Assembly: GCA_019321725.1 (NCBI GenBank)
Contig: JAGSPU010000052.1
Location: 620,001 to 684,000 of the forward strand
Length of the DNA: 64,000 bases
Source: Paulownia fortunei
Lineage: Eukaryota; Streptophyta; Magnoliopsida; Lamiales; Paulowniaceae
Direction of reading: 5' to 3'
The position numbers were made by a program, and so were the translations under genes. Shown piece after piece: positions 27,719 through 41,900 of this stretch (within the stretch, counting starts at the first letter, position 1; each line of letters opens with the position of its first letter). The notes under the pieces are model-generated. The model was not told the DNA's origin. It made no database searches and saw only the letters and a program-made list of their open reading frames with translations.

Positions 27719-28122
27719 GTATCATATTTTACTGGAAAGAACTTACGTACGTTATCATTTAAGTGCGTGTGTGAGCCTCAAACATGCTCGCACTTGCTAT
27801 CTCGTATGTCAGCCCTAGCTTTTACTGTTAACATTGATAGAGGCCTGTAATTCTCTCACAGATTAGAAGACATGTTAATTCATGTTGCCAAGCATGTCAG
27901 GACGAATGATCATGTGTTTGAACTCTCAACAGTTTTTTGCCTGTATGAGATAAGGATACTACTGCACTTAATTAATATGAAATGCAAACCAAAACTTCAA
28001 GAAAAAGAAGGAAATAAATCAATGGTACCTCAAACTTAACTGTTGGTATTGGTTAGTGCATCTCCCCTGTACAGGGGTATTATTTACAGATCTTTCCGAC
28101 GGTGCTGGTTCACCAGCAAACT

Positions 28123-30400
28123 CTATTCCAAGGATGCAATATAACCAGCATCCAGAATCTGCAACCACAACTCCTCCAGCATTGAAAATATTTTGTCCCT
28201 TTCTGGATGCAATCCATCTTCTGCTGAAAAAACATGGATTCTATTCTTGACTTCAATCCAGCTTTGACCTGGGACTTTCTTTACACCTTTTTCTCTCATC
28301 GAAGTTCTCAAAGTGGCTACATCTTTCCAACCACCAGAGAAAGCGTATATGCCGCAAAGCAACACATGAGCAGCAGAATTGGAAGGATCAATCTTCAAAA
28401 TATTCTCAGCAACCCGTTTTCCAACTTCAACGTTGCTACGATTTTTACAGGCAGCCAGTAGAGTTTTCCACATCACAATATCAGGTTCAAATACCATTTG
28501 ATTGATAAAAGCTTCTGCATCATGGATGCGACCAGCTCGAGCAAGCATGTCAACAACACATGAAAAATGCTCTCTTGTTGGGACTACACCATGCTCCTGT
28601 TCCATAGTTTTGAACAACTGCATCCCTTCTTCCACCAGTCCAACATGACTACAAGCAGTCAAAACTCCAACCAATGTCACTTGGTTTGGTTTTATGCCTT
28701 GATTCTTCATTCTCCTGAAGAGATTCAGAGCTTCTTCTCCATAGCCAAACTGCGCATACCCCACAATCAAACTACTCCAGGAGACAACATCCAGATTTCC
28801 CATGCAGTCAAAGAGCTTTCTAGCTCTTTCAAGGGATCCACACTTCACATACATATCAATCAATCCATTCATGACCATGATGTCCAAGTCGAGCCCATTC
28901 TTCATGGCACAGCAATAAACTTGATCCCCCATCTCTAAAGAGGCAACTTTTCCGCAAGCCCCCAGTACATTGGCTAAAGTAATATAATCAGGTCTCCCCT
29001 GAAATATCAGCATCGTTCTAAATAACGAGAAAACTTCAGCAACCTGGTTCTGATGCATGCACATGGTAATTATAGCATTCCAAGAGACTAGATCTGCATA
29101 GCCTTGAATGTCATTGAACATTTTATATGCATCCACATAATCTGAGCAATTAGCATACATTGTAAGTAACGTATTACACACTGGAAGGTCCAGATCTAGT
29201 CCAATCTTTATAATATAGGAGTGCACTTGTTTCCCTTGAGACAGGGTTAATGGATCCGTAAGCCACAAAGCAAAGAACGAATGGTGATGTCATCTGGTGC
29301 TGACCCCAAATGCCTCATCTGAGAAAAAATCAACATGGCTTCATTTGCATCACCACCATATGCAAAGCCCGCTATCATTGCATTCCAGGAAACTATATCA
29401 GGATTTTCTATCAGGTCGAATGCTGTTTTTGCTGAATACAAGAAACCACATTTTGCATACATATCAGTCAGGGAGCAACCTGCAAAAGCATCGCCTTCAA
29501 ACCCATATTTAATACTTATCCCATGTATCTGCCTTCCATATTCTGGCTGACCAAGAGAGGCACAAGCACTGAAAACACTGCCAAAAATAAATTCGTTTGG
29601 TTTGTAGGTACTCTGAAAGAGCATTTCCTTAAAACAGCATAGAGCTTCCAACTCATAACCAAGTTTTGAAAACCCAGCAATCATTGAACTCCATGAAATC
29701 AAATCCTTTGACTTGATGCAGGAAAAAACATTGCATGCCTCATTAATTTGACCAAACTTGGTGTACATTGCAATAAGAGCATTTTGAGCTATTAAGTGGG
29801 AACCAAATTCAGATTTAATTACTTGTGCATGCAACTGCCACCCCAAATCAGCCTCAGTCAGACTTGAACAAGCTTTAATCACACTTCCAAATGTAAATTG
29901 ATCTGGCATAAAACCAGCCTGCTGCATTTGGATATACAATTTTATGGCTTCAATGTCCGGACGTTCTGTGAGTATCCAGCAATTAATGCAGTCCAGGTCA
30001 CTACATTTCTCTCCCACATATTGTCAAAGACTTTCCTAGCATCCTTTGTCGACCCACATTTTCCATACATATTGACAATATGGTTCTCAAGGATCATATT
30101 GGGCAGCAAGTTGGACTTCAAGACATGGTTATGAATTTTTCTTCCATATTCTATGGATCTCAAAGATGAGCATGCAGAGATCAAATGAGTATAGGTGCTT
30201 GGATATACCAGGCAATCTGCATTCTTTTCTAAAACATCAAAGGCCTGAAGGGCATCTTTGAAAAGCTTTTGCTTGCACAAGGAGCTTATGTAAACATTTA
30301 CCGATTGTTCATTCTTGAAATTAGGATGTGCAACATTTTGAACGCCACGGTTGACATGGCTTTGGGAACATTTCAGAGTAGACTGCAATCTTTTTATCAT
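28123..30400 (-). CDS. PLS-class PPR protein, At3g53360-like
   Basis: Pentatricopeptide repeat protein, expected in mitochondria, where PLS-type members bind organelle RNA in editing or processing. It is intronless, as usual for the family. Three frame segments (30400 to about 29960, about 29975 to 29255, about 29255 to 28123) make about 759 residues; the Arabidopsis protein is of similar length. Alternating P, L and S repeats show the usual signatures (LIAMYTKFGQI, SWSSMIAGF, NGLIDMYVKCGSLERA). An E/E+ tail follows (PGQSWIEVKNRIHVFSAEDGL) with no DYW deaminase domain. The start at 30400 is the first in-frame ATG (MIKRLQSTL); the frame stays open upstream only through non-ATG codons. One base is missing near 29965 (SQN/GRPDIEA region) and one near 29257 (LLCG/TDPLTLSQG). 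I recognise strong similarity to At3g53360 throughout, but editing targets cannot be read from sequence by eye. Confidence 0.9.
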
Positions 30401-30433
30401 CTTCTCGTGGAGGAAAAGGACAGATATTTCCAC

Positions 30434-33400
30434 CAGTCCATTCTCTCATAATACTAAAATTCATAAGATCAGCTGTATCCCAACCATATCCTACATTGTA
30501 TTAAGCAAGTAAATCATGAATCAGGCAAGAAGAGAAATGCAAACAATAATGAATTTTAATTAGTGGCAGAAAAACAACACCACATGATATCCAATAGTTA
30601 AACAAAATCAAAATCCTTGGCAGGGATAACAGAGAAAACCTTTACCATATCAGACATGCATTTAAATGACTTTTAATTGCATTAAGTTTTACCTCTGAAG
30701 TTTCTAACCAAGGGCTGCCACCATATTTTTTTCTTTTTAAAAAAAAGCTAATTCATTTACATGATTATTGTTCTTTATACTTTTTATTAGACTTCTAACC
30801 AGTAGTTTTCTGATCCTTCATGTGGCTTTGCAACAGCATTTACCAGCTGGGATGCCTCTAAACAATTCTGTGGGGGCAATTCGTTGGGCATGAAGCATAT
30901 ATGTTCATTTTTTGATCAGCCTCTCAATGATTTCATCCAAGTTAACACATCCTCTATGCCAAACTCTTCACAGGCTTTTTGAATTCATCTTTTGTATATA
31001 ACTACTTCATTTCTTTGTCAAAATACTAAAAAACTTGAAGAGACCATCTTCCTTCTCAATTTTGCTCAAAGCAATGCTGCTGCTATGAACTCCCCATAGT
31101 CGATAGTACCACTTGACATTTGCCTGTATTCCAAGAAAATATTACAGAATTCGAATAAATGAAAGAAAAAGTTAAAAATTGTAAGTTCTTACATCTTTCA
31201 TTTTCTTTTTTCTTTTCCCTCACCCCTTTAAAAACCGGAATTATCACCCAACTGGGTTTCACATGCTTACTTCACAACAGAGCAGAAACTAACATGAAAT
31301 ATTCAAAGAAAAACATCAGCAACTGCTAATTAGACCCTTTAATTAATAGTATTCTTTTAACTAACGTCTTCTCTATCTTTCAACGCTATTTATGAGCTGG
31401 AATTCCTTCAAATAAATTTCTTGGCAATTCGTCGAGCATGAAGCATGCAAATGATAAAGCTTACTTTTTCATATGCATTCTTGACCAGTGAATGGCAATA
31501 AAAACAGTAAAAAACTTGGTAGATAAGAAAACTGAAGATCCAACAAAAAGCTGATAACATTAATACTCACCCTTCAAATTAAAAATCTCAGTGATTATCG
31601 ATTACAAAGAGTTCATGGATTACAAGAGGCAGCTTTGATATAGTTGTCAGTTTAGATGCCCCTGGGGGCTAGTTTGGTCATTTGCCAACAAACTTTAGTA
31701 TGAAACCAACACCATTTTTTTTTTTTTTTTTTTAAGCTTCCAAATATATCAATATTTACAAGTAGACAAACTTTATTGGAATTAGGACTTTAAAATCTTA
31801 GTACCTTAATTTATCATTTGTTTTACTATTTGTGCTAGGTCTCATCGGGAATATGAATCCAACAATTGTTTTTTAATTTTTTTAAAAAGAAAAAAAAAGA
31901 AAAAAAAATTGCTATTATTTAATTGATCATAAATTGATCTTCATATTTGTTCTATTAACCTTTGATACTTGGCTTTTGTTGTATTCAATTTAAGGCTTCG
32001 CTCATAATGAAGGTATAAAATATTATTGTATAGTAATATATATATATATATATTATATAGTAATATATTATATATATATATATTAAATGTTTATTCTCTT
32101 AATTATATTTTATTTTTATTTTTAGTTTTTATTGTGGTCTGCCAATGACTTGATACGATGAGATTATCCTCATATTTATTATCGTTTAATAATTTTATTA
32201 TTGATTTTATAATTTTTTTTATTAGCATATTTCATTACTCGTGAATTCATGAACGTAATTTTATAATATTTTTTTAATTTTACCATCTATAGTAGAATTC
32301 ATTATCACAATTATTCCAAACTATATCACATGATGTCATTGTTAGCACACCTAATATATAAATATGTAGATCGATATCAAATCATATACCTTATTTTACA
32401 TATTATATATTATCCTAAATACATAAAATGTATATCTATATGTAATGCTCAATAATTTGGGCACGCATGTAGCAACAATACCGAATTAAAGCCCGGCTCA
32501 ACCCGTGGAATGCACGCGCCCGGCACTACATAACCGTTTTACAGCTGACTCAGCAAGGTTCTTCCTCTTCTTCATCATCATCACTTCTCAGCTTCTTCTT
32601 CTACTCAATCAACCACCTTTTTCTCTCTCATAGAGGTAGCCCAAACCCTATTTCTCTGTTGTTATCCAAGATATTGTAACTATATCAATGTATGTATATA
32701 TATATATATGTGCACATGCATTACATATATGAATACATATAGTGTGTGTGTGTGTGAGAGTGTGAGTGTTTCCAAGAAATATCTTCCATCTTTGGAATTT
32801 GAGGTTCTTGAATGATTTTTTTCTTTTTATTTATAGTTTTGCTGCATTTGACAATAACCCATTACTTTATACTACTCTAAACTCGCGTACATCAGTGATA
32901 TGATACGTATATGGGTATGTGTATGTGTACAGAAATGCATGCATTTGTGTATTGTGTTTCTTCTCTGTGTGTGTGTTTTGTGCAAGAATTGGTAAATTTG
33001 TTTTTGAATTTTACGTTCTTGAATTGTTTTCTTTGATTGACATTATCAACATAGCAGCATTCAATAATAACCCATCATTTTATATTACTCTGTTTTACTT
33101 GTATGTATGCATTACATGTATCCGTGAGCGTGTGAGTATAAATGCAGCCATGGATAAGTTCTTGAAAATACACACAGAGAGGCGTAAAGATGGGCAAAGT
33201 GATATTTGGTGAAGATTTCTGCATGTAGTAATATTTGACTTGTGATTGAAGTTTGAAGCAGAATAGTTTTGGAAATACTTTTCTTTATTTTCACATCTTC
33301 CATTATGCGAAGCTTCATCCAGTGTTTCAAGTTTTAACACTGTTAAATTAACTTTTAGTTTGTTTAATTGTGATGCTAATCATTTTCTCATATCTGTGTT

Positions 33401-33466
33401 TTTAGCAGAAATTAGAAATTTTGAAGGCATATATATCTTCTCTGTTTCTTGAAAAAAAGAAGGAAA
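30434..33466. other. intergenic plus SRF2 leader
   Basis: Divergent promoter region between the PPR gene (-) and the SRF2 gene (+). The left part holds PPR leader and spacer, with an A/T hairpin-prone block at 32037-32089. A TC-rich segment at about 32564-32634 looks like the first leader exon of SRF2, with a probable intron from GTAGCC at 32635 to the acceptor TTTTAGCAG at about 33408. No coding sequence is supported. Confidence 0.45.
32037..32089. repeat. AT-rich inverted repeat
   Basis: Two TATATA runs flank TATTATATAGTAATATATTATA, so the block is self-complementary and can form a long hairpin. It is a simple-sequence region. Confidence 0.6.
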
Positions 33467-36400
33467 ATGTCTAAGTACTTGCTCTGTCTGATTGCAACTG
33501 TCTACTGGGCAATTATGGGACTCCAATCTTGGGCAATCACTGATGAATTGGATGGTAATTAGTCTTTATTTCATTTTCAGAAGTTGGTGATTTTTATTAC
33601 AATCTGATACCCAGTTGACTGTGAATGACTGCTTATTTCAATTGCTTGAACTTCCAACTTAAAAATGGAAGAAGATTGTGCTTATATCTTCTGTATTACA
33701 ATTGTGGAGAAGGCCTGAATAGAGTATGAATCTGCCAGTGATGACTATAATTGGCTCCATTTTTTCTTTTTCCCTAATGTTAAATTTCTTGCAAGCTGTT
33801 AATGATTGCCAAATAGAATACAGAAATTATATTATATCACTTATGCTTTGGGGTTAGTTTCTTGAATACTCTTTTGATGTTGCTACTGTTGCAGTGTTAC
33901 AAGTCTCAAGATGATATGATGGAACTTAGTGTATATTTTTAGTTATAAGTGGAAAAGCCCATTACTCACATCCAGAATTTTGGCATGAAAGCCCTATCAA
34001 TTTTCACAATGTGGCTGAATTACTAACTGACAAAACCAATTCTGTGATGGCCGAAAATAAGAGCAGCACTGTATGGCAGTCACTTTGTAATCTTTTTGGA
34101 TTTCATCCCTAAACACCATATAATATGCAACCTAATTTGTTTTAGTCTAAAAATGAACTAATATCCAACTCACATTATGCAGTTCAAGCTCTTCAAGATC
34201 TGTACAGGTTCCTAAACAGCCCAGTGCAGCTGGAACATTGGAAATCAGAGGGTGGAGACCCTTGTGAAGAAACCTGGATAGGAGTTCAGTGCTTTGGATC
34301 ATCCATAATCCACCTGTAATTCTTCATTATTGATATGATATAATAGGTTCATCACTTTGAACTGACTATTATATTTAGAAATAACTTCTTATATCTGTTC
34401 CTATTTCAGTAAACTTCATGGGCTGGGGCTCACTGGAAATCTTGGGTTTCAGCTCTCCAATCTAAAAAGTCTGAAGCATCTGTAAGAAATTTTAGTTAAT
34501 TCTGTTTTCTTGATTCAGTAGTATATGTGATGAAATCCTTGTAACCTACTTTCAATTGTGTAAACTTCATTTTGTTAGGGACCTTAGTTCAAATAACATT
34601 GAGGGCTCAATCCCGTACAGTTTACCTCCTAATGTCACACACCTGTAAGATACTCCACTTAGCTTATTGTCTTAACAACTAATGCCAATTGCACATGCTT
34701 TTACATGAATTATTCTTCCCTTTTTCTTCAATTAATACAGAAACTTTGCTGAGAACAAACTTAGTCAAAGCATCCCATACTCCTTAGAGAAGATGAAACA
34801 CCTCCGGCATCTGTAAGTAGCTTTCTACCTTAATGAATTATTGATAAGGTTCTGGAATTACAAGTTGTCTGTTTAACTACTCATTAATCAGCTGCATTTG
34901 TTATTCTAAGTCATGTTGTACTCCTTGCAGGAATCTGAGCCACAATTCATTATCTGGATCCTTGGGAGATATGTTTAATGGCCTTGAGAATCTAAGAGAA
35001 ATGTATGACTTCTTTTCTCATTTTACTTGCATTGAACTTATAGTGAGTAATTTATTAAGCCATATTCGTTAAAAGGGGATTGTTTAGTTGGTATTAATCC
35101 GCAACTCCGATGATGTAGGCACTGCTATAGACCAGACTGAAAATCTTTCTGATGATACGCATATGGAATTAGTGTTTATCAATTTTATCATTACGGCATA
35201 TAATGTCCTTAATTGCTAATATCATACATTTTCACTCTGTTCTTGCTAGTCATTTGACACAGCTCAAGGTTTTACTAAGTTGGGAATTTATGACCAGATG
35301 GATTAGGCTCTTAGCCTTAAACCAGAGGCACAAGTTAAAGACTGAGGACAAATGAACTCATTTGGAGAATCATGGAACATTTTGCTTGATACAAAGGCTT
35401 TTTAGATTCAGAATCATAAAACATTGTGCTTAATACCAAGACCTTTTAGTTTGTTGGCTACATCATTTCAGTTGCTTATCATGCTTATCTTTATATCAAA
35501 GGTTAAACTAAGTTTATTTCTTTTTCCCATTTCTGAGAAATGCAATCTTCTATCACCAGGGATTTGTCGTTCAATAACTTCACTGGAGATCTGCCCACCT
35601 CATTCAGTTCTTTGACAAACATCGCAGGCTTGTGAGTTAGATTCTTCTGAATCCTCATTATATGGACTGTCACAAATGCAACTAACTGACAAGAGTTATT
35701 TCAGGTTTTTGCAGAGCAATCAATTTACTGGATCAGTAATTTTCTTGGCCAATCTCTCGCTTTCTGACTTGTATGTCTAGTCCAATACTAGTTTTGAATT
35801 GGTTCCAATGTACTGTAGTTGTTTATGCACTCACCCGGTCCATTTTCAGGAATATTGAAGACAACCATTTTAGTGGTGTTATTCCAGAAAAGTTTCAAAA
35901 AATACACAACTTGAGGTATGCTATCAAGTCATGCATTTAGCTTCTGCATTCCCCTCATAAATTTGAACATGCACATGCTAATTTCTGCAATTGTTTGCCT
36001 CCTCATCTTTATTCAGGATTGGGGGCAATAAATTCGACAGAGGAACAAACTATCCACCCTGGAGTTTTCCTTCTGACCCTATGCCGACAGAGCAGAATAT
36101 CACCAGTCCACCAGCAACAAATTTAAGTGCCATCGAGAGCCATCCTTCTCAAATAATAGGAGTTCACAGCAAGAAGAAACCGCATGCAGCAGGAATAGTT
36201 CTAATGATTGGTGGAGTCACTCTGGTTGCAGCATGTGCAGCTTTAGCCATTGTAGTTCACAGACAGCGGTCACATGGGAAAAACACTCAGAAGCATGGGG
36301 AGCAGTGAAGAGTCGATGAGATCTCTTACCTATCGGTACAGTCCAAGGTAAGATACCACAACTTAAGGAAAACAAGTTTTAGTAAACATAAAACAACTTT

Positions 36401-38625
36401 GAAAAAAACTGCATGTCATGTAACATGATATGTTGCTATCTCATGATACGTTTTTCTCTCACGCTAAGCTGTCTTCTGCTATCCTGCTTAAATTCTGTAG
36501 ATAAACATGTTGTTTTCTTTTATGTAATTTTGTTTACAGTTTTAACATAATTATATGACTTTTAACGAGTATAACTTCATCCTATTTATACAATGCCAAC
36601 CACCATTATTAAATAATCTTGTTTGATCCTCATATATGAATGATGGTAGGGATCTACTGATGCTTTTCATTTTGCTCTACATGCTATTTACTTGTTTTTT
36701 TGTGGGAAAGATTGATATGTCATTTTTCTTCTTCACCTTTTTGCTTTGCTTTGTTCAGCATAGATTATACATCAATAACCACACACGACAGCCCTCATAT
36801 ATCAGCATTCAGCTCTTCCCGATGATTACCCCCTCTCGTTTGCCTCCTGTTCGGACTAAAACACTGAAAGTGTCTAGGAGAAAAAGTTTCTCTAGGAGTA
36901 AAATGCCAATTGGTGCAAAAGTATACACAATAGCAGAGCTTCAAATAGCAACAAGCAGCTTTAGTGAAGAGTACCTTATCGGTGAGGGATCCCTTGGTTC
37001 TGTTTATAGAGCAGAGTTTCCAGATGGCACGGTAATATTATAAAATAAAACCTGTGATTCAAGTTACAGAATTTTTGAAACCTCAAGTAACAAAATTTTC
37101 TGACTTATGTTTTCTTTTGACAGATTTTGGCTGTGAAGAACATAAAAACAGTACCTCTATCCATCATTGAAGAACAACAGTTCTTTGATGTGATTAGAAA
37201 TGCATCCCGTTTGAGGCACCCTAACATCGTGACACTTCTTGGATACTGCATAGAGCATGGCCAGCATCTTATTGTGTATGAATTTATCAGGAATTTGTCT
37301 CTTGATGAGGCTTTGCATTGTGTTGCATACACGCCACTTTCTTGGGGCCTACGCCTTCGAATTGCTCTTGGCATAGCACGAGCTTTGAAGTAAGTACTGA
37401 GTTGATTATTTTGCGTTTCCAAGTAATCCATCACTAAATCTGGTAGTACTTAAACTATGGATCGCTAGTTATGGTGCGTCACTTGGAAATCCTGGCAATT
37501 CATGCCCTTAATTGTATTTCTCCTATTATGTGAATTTCTCAGTTACATACATTCATCCTGTGTGCCACCCGTTGCCATAGCAACTTAAAGGCTGCCAATA
37601 TCTTACTTGATGAAGAACTTATGCCCCGGGTTTGTGATTGTGGCCTGGCTATCTTGAGACCTCTTGCCAGCAACACAGTTAAGCTTAAGGTACATGTTTA
37701 CATTTTTTTCATTGTCATTAAGAGGCATGCATTTTATGTTGCCAGTAAATGCAATAGTTGGACTGCCTCTAGCAAAGTCAGGGGTTAGAGTAGTAACCTT
37801 TTCTGGTAACTTCAATTCAACCACCCTAGTTGAGCTCATGAGTTAGAAATTTGAGAATAAAGCCATCATACAAGTGAAAAATCAACCTTTTTTTGCTTAC
37901 AGTTTTTTGGATATAAGCAAGCTCCATTTATTTAAACTGAATGCTGATATGCATTAACAGGCTCTGAAATGGCAATTGCTGATAGTGGCTACATTGCACC
38001 AGAACATGTTCAACCTGGCATTGGTAACACAAAGGCTGACGTCTATGCCTTTGGAGTGTTGCTTTTAGAGCTTTTGACAGGAAGGAAGCCTTTTGACAAG
38101 TACAGAATTTATTACACCCTTCTTTTACTTTAAATTTTAATTTGCAATAGTCGTAGATTAATATCTTTTTTTTTTCCCTCTCAATTTTGCAGTTCAAGAC
38201 CAAAACCAGAGCAATCCTTGGTGAGATGGGCTTCATCCAGGCTTCACGACAGCACGTCTTTAGGGCAGATGGTTGATCCAGCTATCACACGAACAATCTC
38301 CTCCAAGTCTCTTTCGCGTTTCGCTGATATTGTGTCTCTGTGTATTCAGGTACTGTGAAGACCTCAACCCCATTAACTAGACACCATATCATATTAGTTT
38401 TGAATGAGGTATTGAAAAGAAATTGTCTGTATCTTCCTCTGTTTGAAATGCATCAGCCTGCAGGAATTCAGGCCCCCCATGTCTGAAATTGTGGAGTCTC
38501 TGATGCTTCTGCTCCAAAGGCCGAGTGCCACAGATGGCACTGAAGCAGACTCTTTTGATCGATCTTTCAGGTCAACCAACAGCCGGTTCTTTGGCTCACC
38601 GACTCTAAGCTACTATTCTGTGTAA
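33467..38625 (+). CDS. SRF2: STRUBBELIG-receptor family LRR pseudokinase, SRF2-like
   Basis: Plasma-membrane receptor-like kinase of about 727 residues in 16 exons: 33467-33554, 34183-34315, 34410-34481, 34579-34644, 34741-34812, 34931-35002, 35560-35631, 35705-35770, 35850-35915, 36017-36347, 36759-37031, 37124-37389, 37543-37689, 37961-38099, 38193-38349, 38464-38625. In order: signal peptide ([20 protein letters not shown]), SRF N-domain, leucine-rich repeats mostly one per 66-72 nt exon, proline/serine linker, transmembrane helix ([21 protein letters not shown]), then kinase-like domain. The glycine loop (GEGSLGSV) and AVK lysine are present. The HRD triad reads HSN and DFG reads DCG, so catalysis is doubtful, as known for this atypical family. 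Lesions: one extra (or two missing) base near 36285 and single missing bases near 36830, 37580 and 37965. Pairing with CDK5RAP3 supports SRF2. Confidence 0.88.
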
Positions 38626-38991
38626 TCTAGCTTTCAGCAGCAAACGTGACAGTCAATATGAGTTTTTGAGTGCACTGGAGATTCTCAGAGTACTAGTACG
38701 TGGAAAGGTAATGAATGTAATGATGATGTTTTGTGCAATTTATAACATCATTTTTTGGCTGCTCAAGGTCACTTTGATCCCCTGAACATTGGTATGAAAC
38801 ACGCAGAGCAATGAACACAGTAAATTTTACAAATGTGTTATACTGACTTTGAATATCAAGGAAAAAAAGGAGTTTCTCATTCAACAATATATGCAATGTC
38901 GGCTACCAATGTTAGCAAGAACGGAACTTATGCAATGTAAATCATTTCGTTTGCCATTGTCGACTAAAAAGAACAACTAGTTGCAGGAAAG
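38626..38991. other. convergent 3' ends of SRF2 and CDK5RAP3
   Basis: Only 366 bases separate the two stop codons, so the 3' UTRs probably overlap as antisense transcripts. No other feature is seen. Confidence 0.6.
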
Positions 38992-41900
38992 TTATAAATT
39001 TAAGCCACTACTCAACAATGCGTTAATCTCTCCAATAATATTGACAGGTCTTCCATCAAACAATCTTGAAAGTGTACTCTCACAAAGTTTCTTCAACTCC
39101 CTGGTTTTTCACAAGAGCAGCTTCCTGCAAAATAAAATATCAAACATTAAATATGGGACCAAACACCCCACAGCAAATCCGGGGGTGGTTTACTAATATT
39201 CTGTTTACTACCCATTCACTTTGACATTTTGAGTTGAAAAGTAACTTAACATTGATATTTCTGTTTACTTGCCATTCACTTAACATTTTCTGTTTACTAC
39301 CCACACAAGCTAATATTCTAGTATAGATTCCACTTTCGTTACTTTTAACATTAAAAGGTAGACTATTCCCCCCTCCACCCCAGTACATGAAAAACCGAAT
39401 TGCACATATATATTTGCATTCCAGAGAGTTCCTTAAAATGAACTCACTTGTTTCGGCCACGAGGAAGACAATGAATTCTGCAGCTCCAAGCGTTTAGTGT
39501 AAAGGTCTCTCAATCCTTCCTTTAACTTAACCTCATGATGCTTCTTTTCCTCCAGTGTACTTACCAAACGATCCAAAAATCTGAAATTCAGACAATTAAC
39601 AGAACCAATTACCTTCATATAGGATATCTATAGAAGCAAAGTATTAGACTTGATACAGAAACCTAAGAGAACTACAGTAAGAGCAAGAAAGCAGGTGGCA
39701 AGATATGAGTTAACAAAAGCCAACAAAACTTCACAGAGAAGTTCATAATCAAGCATTAAATTGGCTAGGACAAACAGAACAATCCAAGTGGATGTTCTAA
39801 CTTTAGAGAAATATGATTTCAGTTCAGATCAATATGATTTAAGCAAAATCAATTTGGTTAAAAAAACCAATGGAGTAAGTATGGCATTTATCTAGATACC
39901 AGCATAGGAACTTCACAGGGACAAAAAGATAGCATGCAGCCTAAATAATCATGGAATATTAGAAACAACAAAAGAGAATATCGATACCTTTTGGAGTTGA
40001 GTATCATGATCAGGTCCCGAGTTTTTCTATTTGTAAGTTTTGAGATGGCTAGAGAGATATCGGACAGCATTGCCTGAATTGCTTCGGAACTATATTGCTG
40101 GAGCACAAAGGGAGCTACTGATTGGACTTGATGTTGTAAAGATAAGGTTTCTTCATTTCTCAATTCAAGCAACCGTTGGTTCAGAAATGCTTTGGCCTAT
40201 GGCAGTATTACAAATTAAAGATGAAACATAAGATAAGCAGAAAATCAGTGACTAACAGAAAGACAAAAGAGTCATTACTAGGTTAAAATTTTTCCCCCTG
40301 TTAGCAAAAAAGTTAGAAGATAAGAAGTAATAGTTCACACGGACACAAGACCTTATAGTCTACTATAGTTCAATTTTAATAAAACACGCAGTAAGACAAT
40401 GTAGACCTCAAATAAGTCATCAAGAATCTTATTCCTGTACTCTGTCTCCAGAAGCTGACTCCTATCATGGTCACTTCCTGTTGCTTCAGCTTTAGTATAA
40501 TGATACGTTGAACCAGATCCTGTGGGAGTGCTTAAAAAGCCAACGTCTTCGGCCCCACCAACCTGTGGATTTTCAACACTTACATCCCAAGAAATCTCTG
40601 ACACAGAGGCATCTGGAGCTGTAGGGCCTTCTGTAATTTCTGAGGTCTGATGAGTCTCAACACCATCTTTATGAGGAGAATTTGGCAAAATATCACTAGC
40701 ATTAACAATTTCATAGGGACCCAATCCATTGCCATTATCTTCCATTTCTACGGTACCAATATCCCAATCAATCTGAGAGCTCTCCAAAGTAATATCCAGT
40801 CAATGCTGTCAGCTGCAATGTCAGCTGCCCCAGCTATGAGCGCAGGTTCATCAAGGCATACTTGAGCACTAACAGCATCAGCAACTTCATGACTCACAGA
40901 AACATTAAGAGAAGGGGGCTTTTTGCGAAGATAAATCAAGTTTGGCAGCACAGAGCCAGGAGTTTTCTGCAAACACAAAATTGGTTTTAAAATGGGATGG
41001 TAAGACAAGTGATAATGCATCAAGATGCCATCCATGGTATATCTATTAGAAAATTTCCTTACATCCTTGTCTGTATGAGCATCTTTAACAAATGTTGAAT
41101 AGAACTCAATGGCCCTTGAAACAGAATCACTGCTCAATACTTCTAAAATCTGACTAAAAGTGCTCGGAAGAGATGTTATAGCTGTTTCTAACAACTCTGA
41201 TCTGGCATTAATACCCTGCAGAGTCCAGATTTAGTGGTGAATCAATTGCAGAAAGAGCAAGTTACAAGGGAAATGATAAAAATAAACAGTCTGAACCAAA
41301 AGCAAAACCTGCAATCCTAGCTCCTGACAAGCCTCTGAATATTTTGCTGCTGAAAGAGATGCATTTCTTTTTATATCTGCTTCCTTTCGCTCTAATTCCG
41401 CAAGCTGTTGTTGACTCTTTTGGACTTGCTTCTTCAGATATGGGCTTTAAAATGAAAAAGAACTTACCAGTAAGAAAAAAGAAGTAATAAAGTAGGCCCC
41501 GCACTAAAGCTACGTTTTTATAAGAAATAAATAGACTTTTCTCACATTTCATAGTTCACATTTTGCACCATTATCTGAGCAGCCTCACCAAGAAAAATAT
41601 GATCTTTCTCATAAGCACGCACTATTGTCTCCCAATCACCCTGTAAAAATTGGGATTAATTATTACAACCTGTTGAAAAAGATGTTTTGAGAGAGAGAGA
41701 GTCATAGCCATGCACGGAGATACTGTCTCCGGATATCTTACAGCAGCACCTGAAAGCCGACCAAAAATATTACGGCTTTCCGGAGTTGACTTCAAAAGAA
41801 TTTCATATATTTGTTTCGCTTCCAAGTAGCCAATCCCTGAAAAATATATTAAAATAGCAACAAGAAAGAAGATCACCACAGATATAATTCCTCAAAGTAT

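Larger units (their letters stand above)
26519..28122. other. intergenic between GPATCH11 and PPR genes
   Basis: Contains the GPATCH11 promoter/leader, an AT dinucleotide run at about 26740-26760, two related stretches (about 26885-26965 and 26963-27060, both with GTAGGGACATAAAATGAA-like text), and a C-run/poly-A tract at 27677-27718. No gene is seen. Confidence 0.5.

Noticed and set aside
28567..28938. 123-codon plus-strand frame
   Set aside because: Shadow of the PPR gene, which has clear repeat signatures on the minus strand.
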